Source of the DNA: Bog-473 sp963791455
Lineage (GTDB): Bacteria > Actinomycetota > Acidimicrobiia > Acidimicrobiales > RAAP-2
Assembly (NCBI GenBank): GCA_963791455.1
Contig: CAWBSM010000002.1
Span: 1,364,001 to 1,428,000, forward strand
Direction: 5' to 3'
Length of the DNA: 64,000 bases
Notes under the pieces: model-generated
The model's database searches: none
Seen by the model: only the letters and a program-made list of their open reading frames with translations
Told to the model about the DNA's origin: nothing
Translations under genes and position numbers: made by a program
In this document: positions 33,896-42,831 of the stretch, in pieces
How the letters are laid out: every line of letters begins with the position of its first letter
How positions within the stretch are numbered: the first letter of the stretch is position 1

Positions 33896-35098
33896 CTACG
33901 TGGCCGCGCCCACCGGCTGGTCGACCTTCATGATCCGCGCCAGGTTCTCACCCATGATCATCCGCACGTCCTCCTCCCGCATACCCCTCGGGAGGTGGTT
34001 CAGGTAGCTGCAGGGCTCGGCCAATCCCTCGGGATGGGGGTAGTCGGATCCGAAGAGCACGTGGTCGGCGCCGATGGTCTCGATGAGCAGCCCCAGGTTG
34101 TCCTCGTGGAACGGGCTCACGTACACCTGCGACTTGAACTGCTCGACCGGGTCGCCGTCGAAGGCGTGCGGCATCTTCTTGTACACGTCGGCAAGGTGCG
34201 CCACGAAACCGGCCACCCAGTCGCCGCCGCTCTCGATCGATGCAACACGGAGGTCGGGGAACCGGGCGAAGACGCCGTGGCAGCAGAAGGCCGTCATGGT
34301 GTCCTCCATCGGCCGCTTGCCGACGCTCATCATCCGGAAGGGGTCCAGCCGGAACGGCAGCATCTCGCTCGGGCCCGTCCACTCGTTCTGATAGCGCGTG
34401 TAGCCGCTGTCGGAGGAGTGCATGGACACCAGGATGTCGGCGTCCTGTACGGCCTTCCAGAAGGGGTCGAACTCGGGGAGGCCGAACGACCGGGGACCCC
34501 GGTAACCCGGCACCGGCGCGGGCCGTATGAGGACCGTCTTGGCGCCCCGCTCGAGCACCCACTCGAGCTCTTCCAGCGCCTTTTCGACGATCGGCAGTGT
34601 GATCACCGGCGTCGCGAAGATGCGGTTCTCGTAGTTGAAGCTCCACTCCTCGTACATCCACTCGTTCAGCGCGTGAATGACCGCGTGCGTCAGTTCGGGG
34701 TCGTCCCGCATGCGCTCTTCCAGCAGGCTGGCGAGGGTGGGGAACATGAGCGCGCGGTCGACGCCGAGCTCGTCCATCAGCTCGACGCGGGGTGCCGGCT
34801 CTCGAAAGGCGGGGATGCTGCGCATCGGCTCGCCGATGAGCTCGCGATACGACTTGCCTTCTGGGTTCCCGTTGCGGAAGTACTCCTCCTGGGCACCGGG
34901 CCGTGCCACCACCTCGAACGTCGGGTTGGGGATGTACTCGCTGACCGTGCCTCTGATCATGATCTTGGTGCGCCCGTGTAGGTCGACATAGTCGACGGCG
35001 CCTCTGTAGCGGTCCGGCAGGTGACGCGTGAACGACTCCTTCGTCTCGTAGAAGTGGTTGTCCGCATCGAAGACAGGAAAATCGCAGGTTCTCGACAT
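33896..35098 (-). CDS. Amidohydrolase family 2 protein
   Basis: A 400-residue TIM-barrel metal enzyme. It opens with FPVFDADNHFYET (metal motif), has SMHSSDSGYTRY in the middle and FGSDYPHPEG near the end. Very similar along its whole length to the protein at 60554-61759 (shared SEYIPNPTFEVV, RPAPVPGY, LPEFDPFW). ATG at 35098 follows GAGGG. Palindrome site B is 24-44 nt upstream. Hydrolase or decarboxylase; substrate unknown. Confidence 0.88.
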   Translation of the reverse strand: MSRTCDFPVFDADNHFYETKESFTRHLPDRYRGAVDYVDLHGRTKIMIRGTVSEYIPNPTFEVVARPGAQEEYFRNGNPEGKSYRELIGEPMRSIPAFREPAPRVELMDELGVDRALMFPTLASLLEERMRDDPELTHAVIHALNEWMYEEWSFNYENRIFATPVITLPIVEKALEELEWVLERGAKTVLIRPAPVPGYRGPRSFGLPEFDPFWKAVQDADILVSMHSSDSGYTRYQNEWTGPSEMLPFRLDPFRMMSVGKRPMEDTMTAFCCHGVFARFPDLRVASIESGGDWVAGFVAHLADVYKKMPHAFDGDPVEQFKSQVYVSPFHEDNLGLLIETIGADHVLFGSDYPHPEGLAEPCSYLNHLPRGMREEDVRMIMGENLARIMKVDQPVGAAT

Positions 35099-35121
35099 AG
35101 ACCCTCACCCTAACCTAATTT

Positions 35122-35141
35122 TGACTGCGACGTCAATATCA
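35122..35141. promoter_or_regulatory. Regulon palindrome, site B
   Basis: TGACTGCGACGTCAATATCA, with outer TGAC/TCA and inner GACGTC symmetric. It lies directly upstream of the amidohydrolase at 33896-35098, in the 70-nt gap after the semialdehyde dehydrogenase gene. Its position in a gap within a same-strand gene row suggests an internal promoter. Confidence 0.65.
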
Positions 35142-35168
35142 GAGAATGGGCGCGGCGGCGGCGCGGCG

Positions 35169-36695
35169 TCAGCGGTTCGTCGGGAAGTTGAGCTCGACGA
35201 CGCCCGGGCCGGGCTCGGGCCAGCGCGAAGTGACGACCTTGGGCCGTGTGTAGAAGCGGACGCCGTCGGGACCGTAGATGGACGAATCTCCGAAGATGGA
35301 GGCCTTCCAGCCGCCGAACGAGTGTGACGCAAACGGCACGGGGATCGGCACATTGATCCCGACCATCCCCACTTGGACCGCACGTTCGAACCGGCGGGCC
35401 GCCCCACCGTCGCGGGTAAAGAGCGCCGTCCCGTTCCCGTAGGGGTTGTCGTTCACCAGGGCCAATGCATCGTCGAGCTTCGGCACGCGGACCACGCAGA
35501 GGACCGGACCGAAGATCTCGTCGTCGTAGACACGCATGCCGGGCTTCACGTCGTCAAGCAGTGAGCACCCGACGAAGAATCCCGTTCCCCGCAACGGGCG
35601 CGAGCCGTCCACGACCACCCTGGCGCCCTCGCCGGCGGCTTCCTCGACGTAGGACCGCACGCGGTCGCGGTGCTCTGCGGTAATAAGCGGTCCCATCATG
35701 GACGCGGGGTCACTCCCCGGTCCGACGACGACATCGGGGATCCGCGCCGCAATGGCCGCGACCAGCTGGTCGGCCACCGATCCGACGGCGACGACGACGG
35801 AGATCGCCATGCAACGCTCCCCGGCCGACCCGTAAGCCGCCGACACCGCCGCATCAGCCGCCGCGTCGAGGTCGGCGTCGGGTAGGACGACCATGTGGTT
35901 CTTTGCTCCCCCAAGGGCTTGGACTCGCTTGCCGTGCCGCGTTCCGGCCTCGTAGACGTGACGCGCCACCGGGGTGCTGCCTACGAAAGAGATGGCGGCG
36001 ACGTCGCGATGGGCCAACAACGAGTCCACCGCCTCGCGGTCACCTTGCACGACGTTGAAGACCCCGTCGGGAAAGCCGGCCCGGCGCACAAGGTCGGCCA
36101 GGAGCAGCGACGGGGAAGGATCCTTCTCGGACGGCTTCAGGACGAAGCAGTTGCCGCACGCAATGGCGTTGGCCGCCATCCACAGCGGGACCATGACCGG
36201 AAAGTTGAAGGGCGTGACTCCAGCCACCACCCCAAGGGGCTCGAGCACCGTGCGGAGGTCGACGCCCGTCGAGATCTCCGAATTGGACGAGCCCCCCAAG
36301 TGGCTCGCGATGCCGCACGCGAACTCGACGTTCTCAATCCCGCGGGCGACCTCGCCCCGTGCGTCTTCCAGCACCTTTCCGTGTTCGCGGGTCACGATCG
36401 CTGCGAGCTCCTCCCGGTTGACATCCAGTAGCTCGCGCAGCCGGAACAACAAGCCGGTCCGCCTGGTCAGTGACGACTCGCCCCACGCACGCGACGCCTC
36501 GACAGCAACCCTCACCGCAGCGTCGACCTCCGCCGCCGACGCCAGTGCGACCTCAGCCGTCTGGGTGCCGAGGGCGGGGTCGTAGACGGGAGCGGTCCGA
36601 GCGGACGAACCGGGGACCCTCGTCCCGGCCACCCAGTGCCCGATCTGCGTCACCGGCGCGGTCGCCGTCTCAGAGCCGGTAGAGCTGGCGCGCAT
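35169..36695 (-). CDS. mmsA: Methylmalonate-semialdehyde dehydrogenase (CoA-acylating)
   Basis: A 508-residue aldehyde dehydrogenase of the MMSDH type, which converts methylmalonate semialdehyde to propionyl-CoA and CO2. Typical are HWVAGTRV at the start, GVTPFNFPVMVPLWM (cofactor site), FVGSTPVARHVYEAG, the catalytic Cys in GERCMAIS, and SFGGWKASIFGD near the end. ATG at 36695 overlaps the upstream amidohydrolase end. Related malonate-semialdehyde or general acylating dehydrogenases remain possible. Fits with C3 units released by the aldolase and mutase genes of the window. Confidence 0.88.
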   Translation of the reverse strand: MRASSTGSETATAPVTQIGHWVAGTRVPGSSARTAPVYDPALGTQTAEVALASAAEVDAAVRVAVEASRAWGESSLTRRTGLLFRLRELLDVNREELAAIVTREHGKVLEDARGEVARGIENVEFACGIASHLGGSSNSEISTGVDLRTVLEPLGVVAGVTPFNFPVMVPLWMAANAIACGNCFVLKPSEKDPSPSLLLADLVRRAGFPDGVFNVVQGDREAVDSLLAHRDVAAISFVGSTPVARHVYEAGTRHGKRVQALGGAKNHMVVLPDADLDAAADAAVSAAYGSAGERCMAISVVVAVGSVADQLVAAIAARIPDVVVGPGSDPASMMGPLITAEHRDRVRSYVEEAAGEGARVVVDGSRPLRGTGFFVGCSLLDDVKPGMRVYDDEIFGPVLCVVRVPKLDDALALVNDNPYGNGTALFTRDGGAARRFERAVQVGMVGINVPIPVPFASHSFGGWKASIFGDSSIYGPDGVRFYTRPKVVTSRWPEPGPGVVELNFPTNR

Positions 36696-37818
36696 TCTCA
36701 CCAAAGATCTTACGGCGAGCCTCCGGGGCGAGCGTCTCCATCTTCGCCGCCACGGTCTCCAGTGGGTTGGGGTAGAGGCAGGTCGGGTGCGGGAAATCCG
36801 TCTCGAACAAGATGCTGTCCTCGCCCACCGCCTCGATCAAATCAGGGAGCTTGTTCCGATTGTTCTCGAACCAGAAGGTCGCGTACAGGTTGCTCTTGAA
36901 GTACTCGGAAGGCAACTTGGCCATCTGCGAGAGCTCCTGCGGGGCGTTCTCGGACATCTCGTAGTCAAGCGCCTCGAGGATGAAGGGGATCCAGCCGACG
37001 CCGCTCTCCACCGACACCATCTTGAGCTCCGGGTAGCGGTCGAACATTCCCGAGAGGATGAGATTCGTCACGACGCGCGCGTTGCCGATGAACAGCAGCG
37101 TGCCGCCGATGGCCAGCTTGGTGTTGTCGGCGTGGGACTCCCACGGGTACTTCCCGTAGAACGTCATGCCGGTCACGCTGGCGCCGATGTGGAAGTGCAC
37201 CGGGAGCATCATCTCGGAGCAGACCTCCCAGAACGGATCCCAGGCCCGGTTGGCCAGGTCCGGCGCACCGAGGTCCTGCGGATCCGACGTCATGTTGACG
37301 CCTCGTGCCCCCAACCCCGCAATCCGCTTCGCCTCGCGTACGCATTCGTCCACGTCCCACGCCGGCATGAGCGGGAGGGGCAAGAGACGATCACCCGAGT
37401 CGGCCTGGATCTCCGCCATCCCGTCGTTGTAGATCTCGATGGCGAGACGGCGCAGGACCGGGTCGTCCGCTACCCCGAGGTCCTGGCCGCCGAGCCCGAT
37501 CGTGCTGGGGAAGATGATCTGCGCGTCGATTCCGCATTCGTCGAGCACAGCGAGGCGAACCTCGGGATCGTACGCTCCCACATGGATCTCGTCGTGGGTC
37601 CACTCGAACAGAGCTCGGTGTGCGCTCTCTTTGGCACCGTCTCGCCCAATGACGCCGCCCGCGCTGTAACGGCCGACGGGGTGACCGTCAAAAACCCACA
37701 TCGGCTGCCCCTCGACCTCCTCGACCCGCGGGACGCGGTCCCGGAAGGCGGCCGGGGCACGCTTGGTGAAGAGGTCGGGCGCCTCACACCAGTGCGAGTC
37801 GGCGTCAACCACGAGCAT
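36670..37818 (-). CDS. Amidohydrolase family 2 protein
   Basis: A 382-residue TIM-barrel enzyme. Metal motifs are VVDADSHWCE at the N terminus, PVHFHIGASVTG in the middle, and FETDFPHPTC near the end. ATG at 37818 (MLVVDADSHW) is chosen; an in-frame ATG at 37830 lies inside palindrome site C and neither has a ribosome-binding site, so a leaderless transcript is likely. First gene of an operon with the semialdehyde dehydrogenase. Similar to 44044-45315. Confidence 0.86.
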   Translation of the reverse strand: MLVVDADSHWCEAPDLFTKRAPAAFRDRVPRVEEVEGQPMWVFDGHPVGRYSAGGVIGRDGAKESAHRALFEWTHDEIHVGAYDPEVRLAVLDECGIDAQIIFPSTIGLGGQDLGVADDPVLRRLAIEIYNDGMAEIQADSGDRLLPLPLMPAWDVDECVREAKRIAGLGARGVNMTSDPQDLGAPDLANRAWDPFWEVCSEMMLPVHFHIGASVTGMTFYGKYPWESHADNTKLAIGGTLLFIGNARVVTNLILSGMFDRYPELKMVSVESGVGWIPFILEALDYEMSENAPQELSQMAKLPSEYFKSNLYATFWFENNRNKLPDLIEAVGEDSILFETDFPHPTCLYPNPLETVAAKMETLAPEARRKIFGENARQLYRL

Positions 37819-37824
37819 ATCGTT

Positions 37825-37844
37825 CAACATTGACGTCGATGTTA
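37825..37844. promoter_or_regulatory. Regulon palindrome, site C
   Basis: CAACATTGACGTCGATGTTA. The inner 18 bp (37826-37843) have eight of nine symmetric pairs. It ends 7 nt before the amidohydrolase start at 37818 and covers the alternative ATG at 37830. A bound repressor here would block initiation of a leaderless transcript. Confidence 0.75.
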
Positions 37845-38112
37845 GAATATTGGCGTCGAGTGTGCAACGGGCGACCCGTCGGGCGGGCCCGTCGTGACAC
37901 CACCGGTCCCCGCGGCGCGATTCCCTGTCAGGGCGAATGTGCGACGGCGGTAGAGAAGGAAGGGCAGACAAACGGTCACAGTCCACTGAAGGTGGCAGTG
38001 CTCCAGCTCGGGGCGCTCTCGGGGACCCGCACGCCCGGGCGCGCGATCTGACGGGAAATGCGCAGGTGGTCCGGGTTCACCCGGGCCGAGCGCCTAACAT
38101 GTCCGCTGTGTT

Positions 38113-38132
38113 CGATAGCGACGTCGAAATCA
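38113..38132. promoter_or_regulatory. Regulon palindrome, site D
   Basis: CGATAGCGACGTCGAAATCA, symmetric at 14 of 20 positions. It lies 74 nt upstream of the aldolase gene at 38206, which is followed by a TetR gene. Site C, for the divergent gene, is 270 nt away. Confidence 0.6.
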
Positions 38133-38205
38133 ATACTGAACGGGGCTCCTCCAGGCCGCCCCGCTGCCCAAGACTCCCCGCTCGCGACACGGTTCAGGAT
38201 CCGGG

Positions 38206-39864
38206 ATGAGGCCGCTCCCCGAGCTGACGCCGGCGAACGAGTGGTTCTGGGCCTCGGGCGAGGACGGCGTCCTGCGCATCCAGGAATGTGCTGACTGCGG
38301 ACAGCTGGTGCACCCCCCGGTGCCGATCTGTCCCTACTGCCGCAGCCGATCGGCGAAGCCGGCGCCAGTCTCGGGCACGGGCACCGTCGTCGGCTACACC
38401 GTCAACGCTCACCGCTGGCTGCCCGACTTCGACCCACCGTACGTCGTTGCCAACGTCGCGCTGGCCGAGGACTCCCGGGTGCACCTGACGACGAACATCG
38501 TCGGGTGCGACCCTTCGGACGTCCGCATCGGCCAACAGGTCACCGTCCGCTTCGAGCAGCACGAGGACGTATGGCTGCCGCTGTTCGAACTAACCGGATC
38601 CCTCGATCCGGTCGATCGGGTCGCGCCGCCCGAGCGCCCGATCCCCCGCTCGCCCCTCGGGAGCGAGCGCTTCGAGCATCGCGCCATCCTCAGTGGCATC
38701 GGGCGATCGAGGATCGGCCGGCGGCTCATGGTCGACCCCTTGTCGCTCGCAGTCGACGCGTGCCTCGAGGCGGTCGCCGACGCCGGGCTCACGCTCGAGG
38801 ACATCGACGGATTGTCGACCTATCCCGGTGCCGGTGGCATGGGGATGAGCGAGGGCGGTCCCACGGCCATCGAAGAGGCATTGCGGATCCACCCGACTTG
38901 GATCAACGGCGGGGGCGACCTCCCCGGACCCGGAGGATCGGTCATCGCGGCCGCCATGGCGGTGGCCACCGGCCTCTGCCGCCACGTGCTGTGCTTCCGC
39001 ACGGTGTGGGAATCGACCTACGCGACGCTGGCGTCCCAGAATGCCGGCGGCGGGAGCGGGAGCGGGAGCGGCGGCCGCGGCCAGCGGGTCTCTGGCCCAC
39101 TGCGCGAGTGGCGCGCGCCGTTCGGTGCCATGTCGGCGGCGAACTGGATCGCCATGAATGCCAACCAGTACATGCACCGCTACGGTTCACCCCGCGAGAT
39201 GCTGGGGTTGATCGCCGTCAACGCACGGACGAACGCTGGACTGAACCCGGCGGCCATCTACCGGGAGCCCATGACGATGGACGACTACCTCTCGGCCCGT
39301 CCCATCACCTCGCCGTTCGGGCTCTACGACTGCGACGTGCCCTGCGACGGGTCCATCGCCGTGATCGTGTCCGATGCAGCGGTCGCAAGCGACCTCCCCC
39401 GGCCGGCGGTGCGTATCGAAGCCGTGGGTACCCAGATCCTCGAGCGGGTCTCCTGGGACCAGGGCACCCTGACCCACGAGCCCCAGGTGTTGGGTCAGGC
39501 CGCGCATTTGTGGACGAGAACGGACCTGCGTCAGTCCGACGTCGACCTGGCGCTCGTCTACGACGGCTTCACCTTTAACGCCATCTCGTGGCTCGAGGGT
39601 CTCGGTTTCTGCGGCTTCGGCGAGGCCTGGGACTGGCTGGAGGGCGGACGTCGCATCTCCCTCGACGGTGACCTGCCCGTCAACCCGCACGGTGGACAAC
39701 TCTCCGAGGGACGGACGCACGGTTTCGGGTTCGTCTACGAAGCCGTGCTCCAGTTGCGACACGATGCCGGCGAGCGGCAGGTCGGTGAGGCGAGCACGGC
39801 CGTGGTCACCTCGGGGGGCGGCACCCCGTCGGGTGTGCTCCTCCTCCAGCGAGCCGGGGCGTGA
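38206..39864 (+). CDS. Fused DUF35 (OB-fold) and Ltp2-like thiolase-fold aldolase
   Basis: A 552-residue fusion. Residues about 20-120 form a DUF35 protein: zinc ribbon CADCGQ...PICPYC and an OB fold. From about residue 155 a thiolase-fold domain follows. The thiolase cysteines and the GHP motif are absent; instead it has YDCDVPCDGSIAV, YDGFTFNAISWLEGLGF and NPHGGQLSEGRTHG, as in SCP-x/Ltp2 proteins. In steroid side-chain degradation Ltp2 with the separate DUF35 domain of ChsH2 acts as a retro-aldolase; here both are in one chain. Precedes a TetR gene by 58 nt. Confidence 0.85.
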   Translation: MRPLPELTPANEWFWASGEDGVLRIQECADCGQLVHPPVPICPYCRSRSAKPAPVSGTGTVVGYTVNAHRWLPDFDPPYVVANVALAEDSRVHLTTNIVGCDPSDVRIGQQVTVRFEQHEDVWLPLFELTGSLDPVDRVAPPERPIPRSPLGSERFEHRAILSGIGRSRIGRRLMVDPLSLAVDACLEAVADAGLTLEDIDGLSTYPGAGGMGMSEGGPTAIEEALRIHPTWINGGGDLPGPGGSVIAAAMAVATGLCRHVLCFRTVWESTYATLASQNAGGGSGSGSGGRGQRVSGPLREWRAPFGAMSAANWIAMNANQYMHRYGSPREMLGLIAVNARTNAGLNPAAIYREPMTMDDYLSARPITSPFGLYDCDVPCDGSIAVIVSDAAVASDLPRPAVRIEAVGTQILERVSWDQGTLTHEPQVLGQAAHLWTRTDLRQSDVDLALVYDGFTFNAISWLEGLGFCGFGEAWDWLEGGRRISLDGDLPVNPHGGQLSEGRTHGFGFVYEAVLQLRHDAGERQVGEASTAVVTSGGGTPSGVLLLQRAGA

Positions 39865-39922
39865 CTCCGATGCTCGCCACACGCAATGTCCGCCTGCTCC
39901 CAACAAGACCAAAGGTACCTTC

Positions 39923-40624
39923 ATGACGCCTCCCAACCCGCAAGCCGCACGCAAGACGAACGGCATGCCAACAACGCCTCTGTTGAGCGAAAAACCGAGC
40001 GGGCCGCGGTCGCGCAAGGGTGTCGAGACACGGTCTCGCCTCGTGAGCGCGGCGAAGGAGGTCTTCGAGAGGGACGGATTCCTGGACGCTCGCATCTCCG
40101 ACATCGCAGAACGAGCCGGCCTCTCGCACGGCTCCTTCTACCACTACTTCGAGTCCAAGGAAGAGGTCTTTCGCGAAGTTGCGGCGGAGGTCGACGAGCG
40201 ACTGAGCGCACCCCTGAACAGCGTCATCCTCGACCCCTCGTCCTCGGCGACTCCCTACGAGAGGATCCACGAGGCGATCCGACTTCACCTCGAGAGCTAC
40301 CGCGACGAGGCTCCCATCATGGGTGTCATCGAGCAGGTGTGGCGCTTCGACGGGGAGTTCAATGCCGTTCGGGCCGAGCGCCACCGTCTCTACAACGCTC
40401 AAATCGCGGATTCCATTCGCCGCATGCAACGACACGGGCTGGCCGACCAGCGCCTCAATCCGACCATCGCCGCCGACGGCGTCGGCGCCATGACCTACCG
40501 GTTCCCTGAGATGTGGTTCGTACAGGGTTTCCTCGATTGTGACTTCGACGAGGGGGTCGATCAGCTGACGAGGCTCTTCGTCAACGCGTTGGGGATACCG
40601 GACTCGCCGGAGCTTGACAACTAG
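39923..40624 (+). CDS. TetR/AcrR-family transcriptional regulator
   Basis: A 233-residue TetR-type repressor. The N-terminal helix-turn-helix is ETRSRLVSAAKEVFERDGF, then ARISDIAERAGLSHGSFYHY (about residues 36-77). The C-terminal ligand domain is all-helical. ATG at 39923 (MTPPNPQAARK) is used; the preceding 30 residues are low-complexity. It is downstream of the aldolase gene and is the TetR closest to five of the seven regulon palindromes, making it the best candidate for the regulator of that set (inference). Confidence 0.9.
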   Translation: MTPPNPQAARKTNGMPTTPLLSEKPSGPRSRKGVETRSRLVSAAKEVFERDGFLDARISDIAERAGLSHGSFYHYFESKEEVFREVAAEVDERLSAPLNSVILDPSSSATPYERIHEAIRLHLESYRDEAPIMGVIEQVWRFDGEFNAVRAERHRLYNAQIADSIRRMQRHGLADQRLNPTIAADGVGAMTYRFPEMWFVQGFLDCDFDEGVDQLTRLFVNALGIPDSPELDN

Positions 40625-40640
40625 AACCGGGCGGGACCGC

Positions 40641-41495
40641 TCACCCCAGGCTTTCGGCCTGCCACTCAACTAACGCGGGGGCCAAGAGGGGCCAGCGCGC
40701 GAAGAGGCCCTCTTCTCTCGATCCCTGGCGTTCGAGCCACTCGCGGTCGCCCCACGGCGGCTCCACGAGCCGCGCCTGGGGCAAGATCGCGGCGAGCGCC
40801 TCCGAGGTCGCACGGGTGTGGTGGACGTCGCTGGCGCCGCTGCGGAAGACGAGAGTCGGGATGTCCAGCGCGCGGGCGTCGGCGAGCGGGAGACCCGGTA
40901 CCGGCTCGTCGTCGCGGGGGCAGTAGGCCAGCATCCAGCGTTCCATGGCGGAGATGAACTCGTCACGGTCCTGAGCGAGGAACCGTTGGCGGTTCGCGGG
41001 GTTCCGCTCCTGGACCTCTGTCCAATCGGGTAGCGCTGCCACCGCCTCCATGCCCTCGGTCCAGGCCGCGGCGAGTGAACCACCGCAGTAGTGCATGGCC
41101 AACGACAGCAGTCCGAACACGCCGCCACTGATCCACCAAATGGCGAGGCCCGCGGCGTCCGCGCGGTGACGGGAGGCGGTGAGCAGCGATACGCGAGCAC
41201 CACCGGAGCCACCTGCGATGACCGCCGGCACCATGTCGAGGTGCTCGAGCAGCGCGGCGAGCGCATCGGCCTGCATGGCCGACTCCGAGGTTCCTTCGAA
41301 ACAGACGTCGGACTCGCCGCAGTTGGGCCGGTCCCAGATGAGCACGCGGTTGCCCTGGGCCGCCAAGGCGACGGCCAGCTCACGCAGCCCGGGGGACTCC
41401 TTGGTGAAACGCCCCCCGGGCGTGATGACCCAGGGACGCCCCTCCCCGAGGGTCTCGTAGCCGAGCGAGAGCCCGTTGACCTTCGCTATCGCCAT
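40641..41495 (-). CDS. Alpha/beta hydrolase
   Basis: A 284-residue alpha/beta hydrolase. The nucleophile elbow is AGGSGGARVS (Ser near residue 100) and a candidate acid is the Asp in RSGASDVHHT. The histidine usually found near the end is not obvious; the region reads PPWGDREWLERQ. ATG at 41495 (MAIAKVNG); three codons upstream another ATG exists. Last gene of the six-gene operon that starts with the aldehyde dehydrogenase at 48077. Ester or C-C bond hydrolysis are both possible. Confidence 0.82.
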   Translation of the reverse strand: MAIAKVNGLSLGYETLGEGRPWVITPGGRFTKESPGLRELAVALAAQGNRVLIWDRPNCGESDVCFEGTSESAMQADALAALLEHLDMVPAVIAGGSGGARVSLLTASRHRADAAGLAIWWISGGVFGLLSLAMHYCGGSLAAAWTEGMEAVAALPDWTEVQERNPANRQRFLAQDRDEFISAMERWMLAYCPRDDEPVPGLPLADARALDIPTLVFRSGASDVHHTRATSEALAAILPQARLVEPPWGDREWLERQGSREEGLFARWPLLAPALVEWQAESLG

Positions 41496-41541
41496 GGACG
41501 ACACCTCACTCCGTTCGTTCTCCCGTCACTGCGTCCGCCGA

Positions 41542-42831
41542 CTACGTACCGGTGGAACGGCTGCGCGGGACGTCACGGAACGGGACGTCGCGGTCCAACG
41601 TGCGCTCGCGCGGCATGCTGAGCACCCGCTCGCTGATGACGTTGCGGGCCATCTCCACGGTCCCACCTCCGATGCTTCCCGCCTGTCGCATCACGAAATT
41701 GATCGCGCTCAGAGACGCTGCTCTGCCATCCGACCACGCAGCGCCCTCCGGGCCGGCGACCTCGAAAGCGAGCGTGGCGATCCTGGCCTGCATGGTGCCC
41801 TTGAACAGGCGGCCAACGGCGGCCACCTGATCGGACCCGCGCCCCGAACGGATGGTCTCACTCACGCGTTTCATCAGTTCCTGACCAACCAGCTCGAGCA
41901 TGCGCGCCTCCCCGACCAGGTCACGCACCGCGGGGTCGGTCAGGCGGCCCTGCTCTCTCGCGATGGCGAACACGGCGGAGGTATCGCTCCTGCCGTGAGT
42001 CGACCCTACCGGCTCCGTCACATAGGGCGACGTGTAGAGCATGCGCTCGTGGAACATCCACCGGGTCCCCACGGTCCAACCGTCATCGACGTCACCCACT
42101 CGGTCGGAGTCGGGAACGATCACGTCGGTCATGAACTCCTGGCAGAACTCCCTCGACCCGTTGAGCATCTCGATACGGTGCACCTCGATGCCGGGCTGGT
42201 GGATCGGCAGCATGAACACCGTGAGGCCGCGGTGTTTGGGGACGTCCCAGTTGGTGCGCGCCAAGCACAGTCCCCAGTCCGACCACCAGGCGCCGGTGGT
42301 CCACACTTTCGACCCGTTCAGCACCCATTCGTCGCCGTCCCGCACTGCCGTGGTCAGGACGCCGGCGACGTCCGAGCCGCCACTCGGCTCGGACAGGAAC
42401 TGCATCCAGAGCTCCTCACCGCGCAGGATGGCGGGGATATGACGGAGCTTCTGCTCCTCCGTGCCGAAGTCGAGCAGGACCGTTGCGCACGGGGAGAACG
42501 TCGGCACCTGCAGCTTGGCGGGGTATTCGTGGCCCACCAGCTCTTCGTTCAGCACCCTCTGGTGCGCCGGCGTCAGGCCCTGGCCTCCGTAGGCGCGGGG
42601 AAAGCAGACCCCCGCCAGGCCGGCGTCGAACAGCATGCGCTGTATCTCCCGCTCCCGTGCGATGCCGGCCAATTCGGCCTCTTCGTCTCCGTTGGTCCAA
42701 GCCCAGCGCAGCTCCTCGGGCGTCACCAGCCGAAGGTTGTCCCGGATGAAGCTCCGGGCCCGCTGTCGGAAGCCTTCGAGATCTTCGACCTCGTCCGTGC
42801 TCTCTGCCTGCTCCGCCCGGACGGCACTCAT
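41542..42831 (-). CDS. Acyl-CoA dehydrogenase, large-type subunit
   Basis: A 429-residue ACAD. Motifs are MQFLSEPSGGSDVAGVLTTA, VLNGSKVWTTGAWWSDW and the C-terminal IGGGTVEMARNVISERVL. The 4-nt overlap (ATGA) with the partner ACAD upstream implies co-translation. Likely forms a heteromeric dehydrogenase with 42828-43958, as in the first ACAD pair at 3.6-5.8 kb. C-terminal tail RTLDRDVPFRDVPRSR is an unusual extension. Confidence 0.9.
   Translation of the reverse strand: MSAVRAEQAESTDEVEDLEGFRQRARSFIRDNLRLVTPEELRWAWTNGDEEAELAGIAREREIQRMLFDAGLAGVCFPRAYGGQGLTPAHQRVLNEELVGHEYPAKLQVPTFSPCATVLLDFGTEEQKLRHIPAILRGEELWMQFLSEPSGGSDVAGVLTTAVRDGDEWVLNGSKVWTTGAWWSDWGLCLARTNWDVPKHRGLTVFMLPIHQPGIEVHRIEMLNGSREFCQEFMTDVIVPDSDRVGDVDDGWTVGTRWMFHERMLYTSPYVTEPVGSTHGRSDTSAVFAIAREQGRLTDPAVRDLVGEARMLELVGQELMKRVSETIRSGRGSDQVAAVGRLFKGTMQARIATLAFEVAGPEGAAWSDGRAASLSAINFVMRQAGSIGGGTVEMARNVISERVLSMPRERTLDRDVPFRDVPRSRSTGT

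Larger units (their letters stand above)
37819..38205. other. 387-nt divergent regulatory region
   Basis: Lies between the amidohydrolase operon (minus) and the aldolase/TetR operon (plus). It contains two regulon palindromes (sites C and D), one near each gene. The middle 250 nt hold no gene that could be supported and no tRNA-like T-loop. Confidence 0.6.

Noticed and set aside
33242..34981. A 579-codon plus-strand open frame
   Set aside because: Antisense to the crotonase and amidohydrolase genes, which have family motifs and ribosome-binding sites; the frame itself has none.
37980..38050. A possible tRNA-like GC-rich segment in the divergent region
   Set aside because: No GTTCRANNC T-loop, acceptor stem or anticodon arm could be drawn.
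39048..39076. GGGAGC-type short repeats in the aldolase gene, possibly a microsatellite
   Set aside because: They stay in frame and encode a Gly/Ser loop at a place where Ltp2-like proteins also have a glycine-rich loop.
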